Shown here: positions 7,973-16,762 of the stretch, in pieces
Layout: the number at the start of each line of letters is the position of its first letter
How positions within the stretch are numbered: position 1 is the stretch's first letter
From: Candidatus Melainabacteria bacterium
GTDB taxonomy: Bacteria; Cyanobacteriota; Vampirovibrionia; 2-02-FULL-35-15
Length of the DNA stretch: 36,937 bases
Assembly: GCA_023250205.1 (NCBI GenBank)
Contig: JAHFBE010000021.1
Span: 1 to 36,937 of the forward strand
Reading direction: 5' to 3'
Position numbers and translations under genes: made by a program
The notes under the pieces: generated by a model
The model's input: only the letters and a program-made list of their open reading frames with translations
What the model was told of the DNA's origin: nothing
Databases searched by the model: none

Positions 7973-9775
7973 ATGTCAAAGTCAGTAAATATTAGAAATT
8001 TTTGTATTATTGCACATATAGACCATGGTAAATCAACCCTGGCAGATAGGTTGTTGGAATTTACAGGTGCAGTTTCAAAAAGAGAAATGAAAGAACAAAT
8101 TCTTGACAATATGGATATTGAACGTGAAAGAGGTATTACTATTAAGTTACAGACGGCAAGAATGAAATATATAGCTAAGGATAAAAAAGAATATACATTG
8201 AATTTAATAGATACACCAGGACATGTTGATTTTACTTATGAGGTTTCAAGAAGTTTAGCTGCCTGTGAAGGTGCGTTACTTGTAGTAGATGCAAGTCAGG
8301 GAGTAGAGGCACAGACACTAGCAAATGTTTATCTGGCGCTTGAAAATAATCTGGAAATTATACCGGTAATAAATAAAATTGATTTACCTGGTTCTGATGT
8401 TGATAAAGTAAAAAAAGAAATTGAAGATTTGATTGGCATAGACACTTCCAGGGCTATCCCAATAAGTGCAAAGACAGGAATTAATATAGAAGAAGTTCTT
8501 GAGGCCGTTGTTAAATATGTTCCTCCTCCAGTTTATACTCCTGAAAAATCTCTTAGAGCTTTGGTCTTTGATAGTTACTATGAAAGTTACAGAGGAATAA
8601 TTGTTTATTTAAGAGTCGTTGATGGTTCGGTAAAAGTTGGCGATGAAATTTTCTTTATGGCTAATAATAAAAAATTTATTGTTAGTGAAGTTGGTCATTT
8701 AACGCCTAAGCAAGACCCTCAAAAGGAACTTAAAACAGGAGAGGTCGGGTATCTTGCTGCTTTTATAAGAGATGTTAGCTCTCTAGTTGGAGACACTCTT
8801 ACAACTTCGAGGAACCCTGCAACAGAACCGTTAATTGGTTATAGACCTGCTATGCCGATGGTATTTTGTGGACTTTATCCTATTGATGCGGATCAGTATT
8901 CTGATTTAAAGGATGCGCTTGAAAAATTGAAACTAAATGATAGTTCAATAAGTTATGAACCAGAGAGTTCAGGTGCTCTTGGATTTGGTTTTAGATGTGG
9001 GTTCTTGGGATTGCTTCATATGGAAGTTGCCCAGGAACGCCTAGAAAGAGAATATAATCTGACTTTAATTGCAACAGCTCCAAGTGTAGTTTATAAAGTT
9101 ACGGATACAAATGGGAAAATTATTGAAGTTGATAATCCAGCATTACTTCCTGATCCGACCAAAAGAGAAAAAATTGAAGAGCCTTATGTTGCGTTGCATA
9201 TCTTTGTTCCAAATGATTATGTTGGGGCTGTTATGGAATTATGTCAAGGACGCAGAGGCACGTTTAAAGATATGAAATATCTTGATTCTGTAAGAGTTCA
9301 GTTGTCGTATGAAATTCCTTTGGCAGAAATTATTACTGACTTCTTTGATACTTTAAAGTCAAGATCTAAAGGTTATGCAAGTATGGATTATGATCTGATT
9401 GGCTATAGAGAATCCAAGTTGGTTAAGTTGGATCTTTTAATTGCCGGTGAACCTGTTGATGCTTTATCTGCCATTGTTCATATTGATAAAGCTCCTCACT
9501 ATGGTAGGTTGATTGCACAAAAACTTAAAGAATTGATACCAAGGCAACTATTTGAAGTTCCTATTCAGGCTGCAATTGGTGGGAAGTTTGTTGCTAGAGA
9601 AACTGTAAGTGCAATAAGAAAAAATGTTTTAGCTAAATGTTATGGTGGTGATATTACCAGAAAAAAGAAACTACTTGAGAAGCAAAAAGAAGGTAAAAAG
9701 AGAATGAAAAGTGTTGGTAAGGTAGAAATACCTCAAGAGGCGTTTATGGCTGTATTAAAAATTGAAAGCGAGTAA
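7973..9775 (+). CDS. lepA: elongation factor 4 (LepA), ribosome-associated GTPase
   Basis: 600 aa, the full family length. G1 AHIDHGKST is at 14-22. The switch region contains ERERGITI, and G3 DTPGHVDF, G4 NKIDLPG and G5 SAKTG follow. The C-terminal half has the LepA-specific [14 protein letters not shown] and the terminal lysine-rich [17 protein letters not shown] segment that reaches the ribosomal A site. EF4 promotes back-translocation or remodelling of stalled ribosomes and affects initiation. It is divergent from the rapZ-like/yvcK pair across 150 bp and followed by an ArnT-like gene after 30 bp. Confidence 0.97.
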   Translation: MSKSVNIRNFCIIAHIDHGKSTLADRLLEFTGAVSKREMKEQILDNMDIERERGITIKLQTARMKYIAKDKKEYTLNLIDTPGHVDFTYEVSRSLAACEGALLVVDASQGVEAQTLANVYLALENNLEIIPVINKIDLPGSDVDKVKKEIEDLIGIDTSRAIPISAKTGINIEEVLEAVVKYVPPPVYTPEKSLRALVFDSYYESYRGIIVYLRVVDGSVKVGDEIFFMANNKKFIVSEVGHLTPKQDPQKELKTGEVGYLAAFIRDVSSLVGDTLTTSRNPATEPLIGYRPAMPMVFCGLYPIDADQYSDLKDALEKLKLNDSSISYEPESSGALGFGFRCGFLGLLHMEVAQERLEREYNLTLIATAPSVVYKVTDTNGKIIEVDNPALLPDPTKREKIEEPYVALHIFVPNDYVGAVMELCQGRRGTFKDMKYLDSVRVQLSYEIPLAEIITDFFDTLKSRSKGYASMDYDLIGYRESKLVKLDLLIAGEPVDALSAIVHIDKAPHYGRLIAQKLKELIPRQLFEVPIQAAIGGKFVARETVSAIRKNVLAKCYGGDITRKKKLLEKQKEGKKRMKSVGKVEIPQEAFMAVLKIESE

Positions 9776-9805
9776 CGGTAGTTCAATATTTTTTAGATTA
9801 GTATT

Positions 9806-11506
9806 ATGAAAATAAAACTTGGTGAGATAAAAAATAGTGATTCTTCGGAAGGGTTTGTAAAAACTCTAGCTGTTCTTTTATTCTTGTTTATAATCTTGTA
9901 TTTTTATAAATTAGGCAGCGTTGGGTTAATTGATGTTGATGAACCGAGATATGCAGAAGCTGGCAGGGAGATGTTAGAGACTGGGAACTGGACAGTCCCA
10001 TACTTTAACTATACGATACGTTTTGATAAACCTATTTTTTTCTATTGGCTTGAAGCAATTTCAATGAAATTCTTTGGTGTCAATGAATTTGCAGCAAGAT
10101 TTCCTTCTCTTTTAGCTGCTTTTTTGTGCCTGTCATTTTTGTTTGTATTTTTAAAAACTTTTTTTGATATAAGCTTTGCTTTAATTGGGACATTGTTATT
10201 AATGTCTTGTTTTGAGTTTGCTGCTTTAGCAAGGTTTTCAGTTACTGATATGGCACTTTCAAGCTTTATTTCTTCTGCAATATTTTCTTTTTTCTTGGGT
10301 TATCATGAAATAATTAACTCTCATAGATTCTTCAAGTTTCAAATTTCACTATTTAGCTATTGGTATATTGTAGGGTTTGTATTGCTGGCATTTGCTGTCC
10401 TTACAAAAGGACCTGTTGCAGTTATTCTTCTTGGGCTTGTATTCATTCCATTTTTCTGGTGGATAGGAAAACTAGATTATTTCTTGAGAAGCAAATCGTT
10501 CTGGATTGGCTTTTTGCTTTTTTTAGTGCTTGTTGTTCCATGGTACATTATGGTTCATTTTGCAACCCATGGAGATTTTACAAAAGTGTTTTTTGGAGTG
10601 CATAATTTTAGCAGATTTACATCAGTAGTGTCTGGTCATAAGGGATCAGTTTTTTACTTTATTCCTGTTGTTTTAATTGGTTTTTTACCATGGACATTTT
10701 TTCTCCCTCAGGCTATTTTTGCACTTATCAAGAAGGGTCTAAGGTCATTGCAATCTTCTACTACAGAACAGGTTCCATGGTTTTGTCTATGGTGGTTCTT
10801 TATTACTATTCTTTTTTTTAGTTTTAGTAAAACAAAATTATTAACCTATATTTTGCCTTTATTTCCTGCTTTAAGCGTTCTAATCTCTTATTGGTTTAAT
10901 GAGATGTTTAAAAAGCAAATCAGCAATAGAGGGCTTATTATTGGATTGGGAGTGTTTTTCACCTTTTCGTTAATAATTTTGTTTATTTGTTTGTTTAATT
11001 TAAATTTAATTCTTCCAAGAGAAATAAAAAGCTTAAAACTTGATCTACCAATATTGTTTTTTGCTTTCATGATGTTTGTAGGTATTAGCATGGCATGGGC
11101 AAGTAGTCGCCAAAACATAAAAATGACAATGACAATTATTTTTGCAACATTTTTGCTCTTATATTTTTGTCTTGTTTCATCATTCCTTCCCAAAATTGAT
11201 AAGCATTCCCAATATATGCTCAGAAAGTTTGCAAAATCTACACCAGGGGAGGTTATGGTGGCAACATATCAAATAATTAAACCAAGCCTAACTTTTTATG
11301 GAAAAAGGAAAATTAAGAAGTATGACTCCATTGAGGATATTCAGGAGAAATTGAATGCAAAAGAGAAATTTGCATTTGTTACAAAAAAAAGCTTATTAAG
11401 TAATCTTGAATTAACAAATTCATATGTTTGGGGAGAGGATAATCGGTATATTTTTATAACTAACTACCCATTGAAAGCAAAAAATGAAGTGTCTAAGAGA
11501 AACTAA
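9806..11506 (+). CDS. ArnT/PMT-family membrane glycosyltransferase
   Basis: 566 aa with about a dozen hydrophobic helices. The first periplasmic loop carries IDVDEPRYAEAGREML (about 42-57), with the Asp-Glu pair used by GT-C enzymes of the ArnT/dolichyl-phosphate mannosyltransferase family to bind a polyprenyl-phosphate sugar. RFDKPIFFYWLEA and NEFAARFPSLL are further family marks. It would move a sugar from undecaprenyl phosphate to lipid A, another glycan or a protein on the outer face of the inner membrane. The soluble C-terminal tail (about 465-566) is variable. Donor and acceptor cannot be decided, and no arnB/arnC partners are nearby. Confidence 0.88.
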   Translation: MKIKLGEIKNSDSSEGFVKTLAVLLFLFIILYFYKLGSVGLIDVDEPRYAEAGREMLETGNWTVPYFNYTIRFDKPIFFYWLEAISMKFFGVNEFAARFPSLLAAFLCLSFLFVFLKTFFDISFALIGTLLLMSCFEFAALARFSVTDMALSSFISSAIFSFFLGYHEIINSHRFFKFQISLFSYWYIVGFVLLAFAVLTKGPVAVILLGLVFIPFFWWIGKLDYFLRSKSFWIGFLLFLVLVVPWYIMVHFATHGDFTKVFFGVHNFSRFTSVVSGHKGSVFYFIPVVLIGFLPWTFFLPQAIFALIKKGLRSLQSSTTEQVPWFCLWWFFITILFFSFSKTKLLTYILPLFPALSVLISYWFNEMFKKQISNRGLIIGLGVFFTFSLIILFICLFNLNLILPREIKSLKLDLPILFFAFMMFVGISMAWASSRQNIKMTMTIIFATFLLLYFCLVSSFLPKIDKHSQYMLRKFAKSTPGEVMVATYQIIKPSLTFYGKRKIKKYDSIEDIQEKLNAKEKFAFVTKKSLLSNLELTNSYVWGEDNRYIFITNYPLKAKNEVSKRN

Positions 11507-11531
11507 ATAATACCTACGTTATAATATTTCT

Positions 11532-12305
11532 ATGCTTTTTTCCGATTATCACAATCATCCGCAAGGACACAGAGATGATCTTCCGTATACTCAGGAATTG
11601 TTAATGCCATGGGCAGAATATGCCAGAAAAGCTAATCTTACTGATGTTGTTTTAACAGATCATGGTCGTTATCATAAGGGTGTTAACCTTGAAGAATTCT
11701 TAAAGTTTAAGGTCAAAATTCAAGATGTGAATTTTAAAGCCGGGATTGAAATAGACAATGATCCTGAAACTTCAGTTGCAGATTATGCTTGGATGGAGAA
11801 AAATTATGACAGACTCGATTTTGTACTAGGCTCAGTGCATTTTATAGATGAGTGGCCTTTTGATCATCCTCACTATAAATCTGAATTTGATAAGTGGAAT
11901 ATTGATGAACTATATTCCAAGTATTTTGATAATATAAAAAAACTTATCAACAAAGGTTTTATAGATGGACTTGCTCACCTCGATCTTGTAAAAATATTTG
12001 GGCATAGACCAAGTAAAGATATTAAAATTTTTGTGGAAGATGTTTTGAAGCTTATAAAACAAAAAAATCTGACAGTTGAAATGAGTACTGCTGGGTGGAG
12101 AAAGCCAGTTAATGAGCTCTATCCGCAGCATGAAATTATTGTAATGATTAAAGAAATGAATATTCCTATAACTACAGCTTCTGATGCTCACACGGCAAAA
12201 GATTTAGGGCATTCTTATGACAAATTATATAAAGTGCTAAAAGAGTATGGATTTAATGAGGTAGCTGTTTTCGAAAAACATAAGATGAAACTAATGCCTA
12301 TATGA
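11532..12305 (+). CDS. PHP-domain phosphatase, HisJ-like (histidinol-phosphatase family)
   Basis: 257 aa. Metal-site motifs of the PHP fold are in order: DYHNH (5-9), LTDHG (41-45), GIEID (71-75), GSVHF (100-104), HLDLVKIFGH (149-158) and SDAH (217-220). GSVHFIDEWPFDHP is typical of the HisJ subgroup, which removes phosphate from L-histidinol phosphate in histidine synthesis. No other his genes are nearby, so a different small phosphate ester or a house-cleaning role remains possible. It starts 26 bp after the ArnT-like gene and is followed by the 12326-12424 repeat. Confidence 0.82.
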   Translation: MLFSDYHNHPQGHRDDLPYTQELLMPWAEYARKANLTDVVLTDHGRYHKGVNLEEFLKFKVKIQDVNFKAGIEIDNDPETSVADYAWMEKNYDRLDFVLGSVHFIDEWPFDHPHYKSEFDKWNIDELYSKYFDNIKKLINKGFIDGLAHLDLVKIFGHRPSKDIKIFVEDVLKLIKQKNLTVEMSTAGWRKPVNELYPQHEIIVMIKEMNIPITTASDAHTAKDLGHSYDKLYKVLKEYGFNEVAVFEKHKMKLMPI

Positions 12306-12325
12306 GGAATAAAATTATAACTTCT

Positions 12326-12424
12326 CACGTCATTGCGAGGAGCAACTTTGTTGTGACGAAGCAATCTCATAAACGTGAATTAGTGAGGGAGATTGCTTCG
12401 GGCTAAAGCCCTCGCAATGACGTG
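12326..12424. repeat. 99-bp composite inverted-repeat element (copy 1)
   Basis: Outer arms CACGTCATTGCGAGG (12326-12340) and CCTCGCAATGACGTG (12410-12424) are a perfect 15-bp inverted repeat. Inner arms CGAAGCAATCTC (12357-12368) and GAGATTGCTTCG (12389-12400) are a perfect 12-bp inverted repeat. Each half follows the GTCATTGCGAGG...GAAGCAATCTC pattern of a dispersed intergenic repeat seen in many bacterial genomes, and here two halves face each other around a 20-nt centre. It has no coding capacity and resembles a REP/MITE-type element. It sits exactly between the PHP gene and the start of the heptosyltransferase. A related copy is at 27663-27775. Confidence 0.85.
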
Positions 12425-12428
12425 CCAC

Positions 12429-13439
12429 GTGAAATTTCTAATAATAAAATTAAGCAGTCTTGGAGATATTATTCATGCTCTACCAATTGTTTCTAGATTA
12501 AGGCAAAATTTTCCTGATGCACAAATTGACTGGCTTGTAGGCAAAAAAGGAGTTGAACTTCTTGAATTAGTTAATGAAATTGATAATGTTTATTTGCTTA
12601 ATTGGAACAATATTTGCTTAATTCAAAAACATAAATATGACTATGTCATTGATGTTCAGGGGTTATTGAAGACTGGGTTTTTGAGTCGCCTGTCTAGTGG
12701 TAAGAAGGTTATTGGATTTAAAAATACTAGAGAATTTGCGGATTTGTTTTATGATGAAAAAATTAATGTTGGGAATTTGTTTAATACTAATAAACATATT
12801 GTTGACATGAATCTGGAGCTTGTCTCTAGTGTCGCAGATGTTAAAGATGAGAGGATTAAATTCTTAATCCCTGCAGTTTCACCCTCAAGCGAACTTGTTA
12901 CAACCTTTCTTCATAATAGGAAAAAAATAATTATATTTCCTTCTACTACCTGGGAGAGTAAACTCTGGAATATGGATTATTGGTTTGAGCTTATAAAAAG
13001 ACTCTCTCCTGACTCACAGATTTATTTATGTGCTTCAAAGAGTGATCTTGTATTTGTAGAATCATTAATTAAAAAGCTGGAGGTTTCTAAAATTGATTAT
13101 GTGAATTTGGTTGGAAAAACAAATATTAAAGATTTAATTTACCTTATTCAAAATGTTGATCTTGTTATTGGCCTTGATTCTGCTGGATTACATCTGGCAA
13201 GTGCTGTAAAAAATGATTTTGGTTCCCCGGAAGTCATTGGTATTTATGGACCTACTTCACCTTATAGAACTGGTCCATATAGCTTGATTAAAAATACTCT
13301 GTATTTATCTGAAATGGATTGTATAGCTTGTAGAAAGAAACAATGCCCTCTTGGACACCATAAATGTATGGAGGATATTTTGCCTGACAGTGTTATTAAA
13401 ATAATTTTTGATGTTTTAGGAAAAGCTCTAAATGTCTAA
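12429..13439 (+). CDS. GT9-family heptosyltransferase (ADP-heptose:LPS type)
   Basis: 336 aa from the GTG start at 12429. The protein opens VKFLIIKLSSLGDIIHALP, the standard N-terminus of WaaC/WaaF-type enzymes. The donor-binding half has DLVIGLDSAGLHLASA and IYGPTSPYRTGP. Near the end a Cys-rich CIACRKKQCPLGHHKCM segment is seen, as in many GT9 proteins. It transfers heptose or a related sugar to lipid A-core on the cytoplasmic side. ATG 12417 and TTG 12393 are in frame upstream, but both lie inside the palindromic repeat and extend past the conserved N-terminus, so I prefer the GTG. No good ribosome-binding site is visible, since the repeat has replaced the leader. Confidence 0.85.
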   Translation: MKFLIIKLSSLGDIIHALPIVSRLRQNFPDAQIDWLVGKKGVELLELVNEIDNVYLLNWNNICLIQKHKYDYVIDVQGLLKTGFLSRLSSGKKVIGFKNTREFADLFYDEKINVGNLFNTNKHIVDMNLELVSSVADVKDERIKFLIPAVSPSSELVTTFLHNRKKIIIFPSTTWESKLWNMDYWFELIKRLSPDSQIYLCASKSDLVFVESLIKKLEVSKIDYVNLVGKTNIKDLIYLIQNVDLVIGLDSAGLHLASAVKNDFGSPEVIGIYGPTSPYRTGPYSLIKNTLYLSEMDCIACRKKQCPLGHHKCMEDILPDSVIKIIFDVLGKALNV

Positions 13440-13459
13440 CCTATGCTAAACTCATAGCT

Positions 13460-14662
13460 ATGGTTGTTTTAAATATAGTTATAGTTTTGGCGTTGATCAG
13501 TGTGATGATTATTGTTCATGAATTTGGGCATTGGATTGTAGCTCGTAAACTTGGATTTCAGACCCCTGTTTTTGGTTTTGGATTACCATTTGGTGGTCAT
13601 TTAAAACTTGGCACATGGAAAGATACAGAATTTCGTTTTCACTGGTTTGTGCTTGGTGGGTATGTTGCTATTCCTGAACTGGGAGATGAGTCAGGGGATG
13701 ATGTATTAAAAGAAATGCCTCATCTAAAACCATTGAAGTCATTTCCTGTCTGGAAAAGAGCAGCTGTAGCCAGTGCAGGAGTTTTATTTAATATTTTATT
13801 TGCTTATCTTATTTGCCTTACAATGGTTGCAACTATTGGTCCTCCTAGTTCAAAAGGCAATGTCGTTATTACTAATCTAATGGATACTTCAAGTCCAACT
13901 GTGGATGATTCCTTTAAACCAAATTCAATTGCTAAAAATGCCGGATTGTTGCCCGGAGATATAATTCTTAAGGCAAATCATATTCCTATAAATGAACCCT
14001 CAAAGCTTGTTCAGATTGTCATGTCTAGTCCTGAAAAAGCTGTCCTAATTAAAATTAAGAGATCGTATATTGAGAATGAGAAGAAAAAATTTGAAATATT
14101 GAAACTAAAAATTATACCAAATAAAGATGGAATGATTGGTGTAGGACTTGGCATGTCTGCAAATGGTGAGTATGAAAAGCCATCAAGGAATCCATTTGTC
14201 TGGATAATTCAAGCAGCACAGGTTTTGTTTGAATGGACAATTAACATGCTAATAGGATTATTCATAATGATAATGAATATGATTGGGATAGCACCAAATG
14301 GGGCTCCTAAAATCAATGCAGGTGATTTACACGGTATAGTTGCTATTGTTTCTGTTTTTGCTCAGGCTATTACTATTGACTTTAGGGAAATTTATAGATG
14401 GACCGCTTTAATTAGTGTAAATCTAGCTATTATTAATCTTTTACCTATTCCAGCGCTGGATGGTGGACATTTATTATTTATGGCTATTGAAAAAATCAGA
14501 GGGAAAAAATTAGCGGAGTCTATTCAACAAAAGGCTATACAGACTGGATTTTTTCTATTAATTGCTCTTATGTTTTTTGTTCTATTTAATGACATAAAGG
14601 GTTTAATTTCTGGTAAATTTAATTTAATGCAGGAGAAAAAAATCAGTGACAAAAAAGATTGA
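13460..14662 (+). CDS. rseP: RIP site-2 zinc metalloprotease, RseP type
   Basis: 400 aa. The active-site HEFGH is at 20-24 in the first membrane helix and the second zinc/aspartate motif LPIPALDGGHLL is near residue 335. A PDZ domain sits between helices (about 145-240, with NAGLLPGDIILKAN). RseP cleaves membrane-embedded substrates such as anti-sigma factors and signal-peptide remnants. It begins 20 bp after the heptosyltransferase, and purE starts inside its last 17 bp. The anti-sigma candidate at 208-558 lacks a membrane helix, so it is not an obvious substrate. Confidence 0.93.
   Translation: MVVLNIVIVLALISVMIIVHEFGHWIVARKLGFQTPVFGFGLPFGGHLKLGTWKDTEFRFHWFVLGGYVAIPELGDESGDDVLKEMPHLKPLKSFPVWKRAAVASAGVLFNILFAYLICLTMVATIGPPSSKGNVVITNLMDTSSPTVDDSFKPNSIAKNAGLLPGDIILKANHIPINEPSKLVQIVMSSPEKAVLIKIKRSYIENEKKKFEILKLKIIPNKDGMIGVGLGMSANGEYEKPSRNPFVWIIQAAQVLFEWTINMLIGLFIMIMNMIGIAPNGAPKINAGDLHGIVAIVSVFAQAITIDFREIYRWTALISVNLAIINLLPIPALDGGHLLFMAIEKIRGKKLAESIQQKAIQTGFFLLIALMFFVLFNDIKGLISGKFNLMQEKKISDKKD
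14631..14635 (+). promoter_or_regulatory. Shine-Dalgarno site of purE
   Basis: AGGAG lies 10 nt before the GTG at 14646, within the end of rseP. It supports the GTG start and the 17-bp gene overlap. Confidence 0.45.
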
Positions 14663-15122
14663 TGTTCAAATAATTGTAGGAAGCAAATCCGATGAACCAA
14701 AGATAAAACTAGCTTTAGATACCCTGACTGAGTTTGGAATAAATTTTGATTTTAAAGTTGCAAGTGCACATAGATCACCTGCTTATGTTGAGGAAATTAT
14801 TGATAATGCAGTGAATTGTGGGGTGAAAGTTTTTATAACAGGTGCAGGTATGGCAAATCATTTATCCGGGACTGTTGCTGCAAAAACTACATTACCCGTC
14901 ATTGGAGTTCCTTTTAGTGGTAGTCCAATGGGTGGAATTGACTCTCTACTTTCTACAGTACAAATGCCTCCTGGTATTCCAGTAGCAACAGTTGCTGTAG
15001 ATGGTTCGAAAAATGCTGCTATATTGGCTATTCAAATTTTATCTGTTGAAAATAAAGAGCTTCAGAAAAAAATAATTGAATTCCGACATAAAGAAGCAGA
15101 GAAAATAAAGAATGCAGTATAG
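14646..15122 (+). CDS. purE: N5-carboxyaminoimidazole ribonucleotide mutase
   Basis: 158 aa, typical of class I PurE. It interconverts N5-CAIR and CAIR in purine synthesis. Motifs are [20 protein letters not shown] (the catalytic His region), [16 protein letters not shown] and PVIGVPFSG with [22 protein letters not shown]. The GTG start with AGGAG upstream gives a 17-bp overlap with rseP and an 11-bp overlap with tadA, so the three are likely translated from one message. Its usual partner purK is not in the window. Confidence 0.95.
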   Translation: MTKKIDVQIIVGSKSDEPKIKLALDTLTEFGINFDFKVASAHRSPAYVEEIIDNAVNCGVKVFITGAGMANHLSGTVAAKTTLPVIGVPFSGSPMGGIDSLLSTVQMPPGIPVATVAVDGSKNAAILAIQILSVENKELQKKIIEFRHKEAEKIKNAV

Positions 15123-15570
15123 TCCTGGCACGCATCAATACTGGATGTCAAAAGCCATTAAGTTTGCAAGTGAAGTTAAAGATGAAGTCCCTGTTTGTGC
15201 ATTAATTGTTAAAGACAATGAATTGATTTCACAGACAACTAATCAAATCGAAAAGTTAAAAGATGCTACTGCTCATGCTGAAATACTTGCTATAAGGGAT
15301 GCTTCTGAAAAGCTTGCTGACTGGAGATTAAATGATTGTGTTTTGTATATTACTCTTGAACCTTGTGTTATGTGTACAGGTGCAATTTTTAATTCAAGGA
15401 TAAGTAAAGTTGTCTTTGGTGCTTATGATTTAAATCTAGGGGCTTGTGGATTTAAGATTAATTTATTAAATGATCTGGGGAAAAATGACCAAGTAGAAGT
15501 TGTTGGTGGAATCTTAGAAATTGAAGCGAGTAAATTGTTAAAAGATTTTTTTCTTACAAAAAGAAACTAA
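15112..15570 (+). CDS. tadA: tRNA-specific adenosine deaminase (TadA-like)
   Basis: 152 aa. The zinc-deaminase motifs are TAHAEI (His55, Glu57) and EPCVMC (Cys85, Cys88), followed by RISKVVFGAYDLNLGACGF, which matches TadA. TadA converts A34 to inosine in tRNA-Arg(ACG). The window's tRNA-Arg has anticodon CCT and is not a substrate. The segment before HAE (TTNQIEKLKDA) differs from the usual NxRE..DPT, so a related nucleotide deaminase cannot be fully excluded. It overlaps purE by 11 bp and ends tail-to-tail with the next gene in a shared CTAA. Confidence 0.85.
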   Translation: MQYSPGTHQYWMSKAIKFASEVKDEVPVCALIVKDNELISQTTNQIEKLKDATAHAEILAIRDASEKLADWRLNDCVLYITLEPCVMCTGAIFNSRISKVVFGAYDLNLGACGFKINLLNDLGKNDQVEVVGGILEIEASKLLKDFFLTKRN

Positions 15571-16412
15571 TTTTTCTTAAAGTCAAAATTTCCGAGAATC
15601 TCAACCTGATGTTTCTTAGGTGTGTACCATGGATAAAGACTTACACCAGCATTTACTTTATGATCGCTAGCAGCTTTTAGAAAACCAATAATTTCTTCTT
15701 TAGAAGTTTTTTGACCGTCACCAATTAAATGGATTTTTAAATCATCTTTTTGAGTGTATTCTTTTAATTTTGAAATAGTTTGGGATGTGTAGTCATAAGC
15801 ACCTTTTTCAGAGCGAAGTTTTACAAAACCATGCCAGTATGTCATAGGTGCAATTATGTCAAAGTTATTAGCAACGGTTTTCCATGCATAATGTGCCGGG
15901 TTTGCTCTTTTTAAAACAGGGGAAAAGGTAATGGCTATTAGGGGATATTTAGGACCAACTGATTTTCTGATTACTTTTGCAAAGGTTTCAATAGAACGAG
16001 CATTAGTAACTTCTTCAATATCAGCGGCTAGTCCATCTAATTTGTCTCCATCAGGAGTTCTGTAGTTTACAGCCTGAATAAATTTTCGTGCATCAGAAAT
16101 AGGATCCTTTAAAAATGAATAAGTCCAGCCTATAACATTAATATTTCTTTCATGGGCTGCTTTTATCATTTTATTTAATTTTGCAGGTTCTTTAATGGCA
16201 GGAGTGTTTGAGCGGGATATTTGAAGATAAATTGTATCTATGCCTTTTGATTTTAATTGCTCGCAATATATTGCAGGATTTGAAGGATAGTTCCAGATGT
16301 TTATCCAAATTCCTTTTCCATCGGTTATAAGAGACTTTGCTTCTGAACCTGTTGGAGCAAGAAAGGAAATAATTAAAATTATGATTAAATTAAATAATAG
16401 TTTGATTTTCAT
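15567..16412 (-). CDS. secreted TIM-barrel protein, putative glycoside hydrolase-like
   Basis: 281 aa from ATG 16412. It has a signal peptide or anchor (MKIKLLFNLIIILIISFLAP, cleavage near SEA-KS). The mature part reads like a beta/alpha barrel: GIWINIWNYPSNP, GIDTIYLQIS, NINVIGWTYS, LDGLAADIEE (paired acidic residues at a strand end, as in GH18/GH25-like catalytic sites), YPLIAITFSP, FDIIAPMTYWHG and VNAGVSLYPWY. The DxE-type motif and the APMTYW strand suggest hydrolysis or binding of a glycan in the periplasm or outside. I cannot name the family. In-frame upstream starts (ATG 16427, TTG 16451) would only lengthen the signal peptide. It is convergent with tadA. Confidence 0.65.
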   Translation of the reverse strand: MKIKLLFNLIIILIISFLAPTGSEAKSLITDGKGIWINIWNYPSNPAIYCEQLKSKGIDTIYLQISRSNTPAIKEPAKLNKMIKAAHERNINVIGWTYSFLKDPISDARKFIQAVNYRTPDGDKLDGLAADIEEVTNARSIETFAKVIRKSVGPKYPLIAITFSPVLKRANPAHYAWKTVANNFDIIAPMTYWHGFVKLRSEKGAYDYTSQTISKLKEYTQKDDLKIHLIGDGQKTSKEEIIGFLKAASDHKVNAGVSLYPWYTPKKHQVEILGNFDFKKN

Positions 16413-16503
16413 ATTTCTTATTTGCATATACCACTTTTTAGCATTATCCAATTAAACTATCATTAAATGACGGAAATATGTAAAAAAAGTTTAAATTTTA
16501 AGT

Positions 16504-16509
16504 TATACT
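16504..16509 (+). promoter_or_regulatory. candidate -10 element of the tRNA-Arg gene
   Basis: TATACT lies 28 bp upstream of the tRNA 5' end. No convincing -35 is visible in the A/T-rich stretch before it. Confidence 0.3.
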
Positions 16510-16537
16510 ATTTCTGATACTATGGTTCTCTAGAATT

Positions 16538-16611
16538 GTCCACGTAGCTCAGTTGGATAGAGCGAGGCACTCCTAACGCCTAGGTCGGAGGTTCAATTCC
16601 TCTCGTGGACG
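16538..16611 (+). tRNA. tRNA-Arg, anticodon CCT
   Basis: The 74-nt cloverleaf is complete. Acceptor GTCCACG pairs with CGTGGAC (plus discriminator G). The D-stem is GCTC/GAGC. The anticodon stem AGGCA/CGCCT has an A-C mismatch at its inner pair, and the loop CTCCTAA gives anticodon CCT (reads AGG). The T-stem is GGAGG/CCTCT with loop TTCAATT. CCA is not encoded, so it must be added by a nucleotidyltransferase. The 311-bp gap between flanking protein genes contains this tRNA and two hairpins. Confidence 0.93.
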
Positions 16612-16624
16612 CATCTTCTTTTAT

Positions 16625-16643
16625 GCTCCAGACAAGCTGGAGC
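16625..16643 (+). repeat. hairpin downstream of tRNA-Arg
   Basis: GCTCCAG and CTGGAGC form a perfect 7-bp GC-rich stem with a 5-nt loop, 13 nt after the tRNA 3' end. Only a short TT follows, so it is a weak terminator at best, though its place suits 3'-end formation of the tRNA precursor. Confidence 0.45.
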
Positions 16644-16672
16644 TTCCGTCGGTAAATTTCTTTCGAAGGATC

Positions 16673-16700
16673 GGATTTACTGGCAAAGCCAGATAAATCC
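16673..16700 (+). repeat. second hairpin between tRNA-Arg and miaA
   Basis: GGATTTACTGGC and GCCAGATAAATCC pair over 12 bp with one bulged A around an AAA loop. There is no T-run, so it looks more like a palindromic repeat than a terminator. Flanking TTTCGAAGGATC and TTACGG suggest an element of roughly 100 bp together with the 16625-16643 hairpin. Confidence 0.5.
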
Positions 16701-16762
16701 TTACGGTTCAAGGGTAGTATTAAAAATTGAAAGTAGAAAATATATTAGTGACTAATTGAAAT

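Noticed and set aside
12393-12428. N-terminal extension of the heptosyltransferase from TTG 12393 or ATG 12417
   Set aside because: The extra residues are encoded by the palindromic repeat and precede the conserved VKFLIIKLSSLGD start of the family.
16625-16643. Intrinsic terminator of the tRNA-Arg gene
   Set aside because: The stem is good but it is not followed by a T-run, so it is listed only as a hairpin.
9752-16733. Shared 17-nt string at 9752-9768 (end of lepA) and 16717-16733 (before miaA)
   Set aside because: In such an AT-rich window one match of this length is expected by chance at roughly this level, and the flanks do not extend it.
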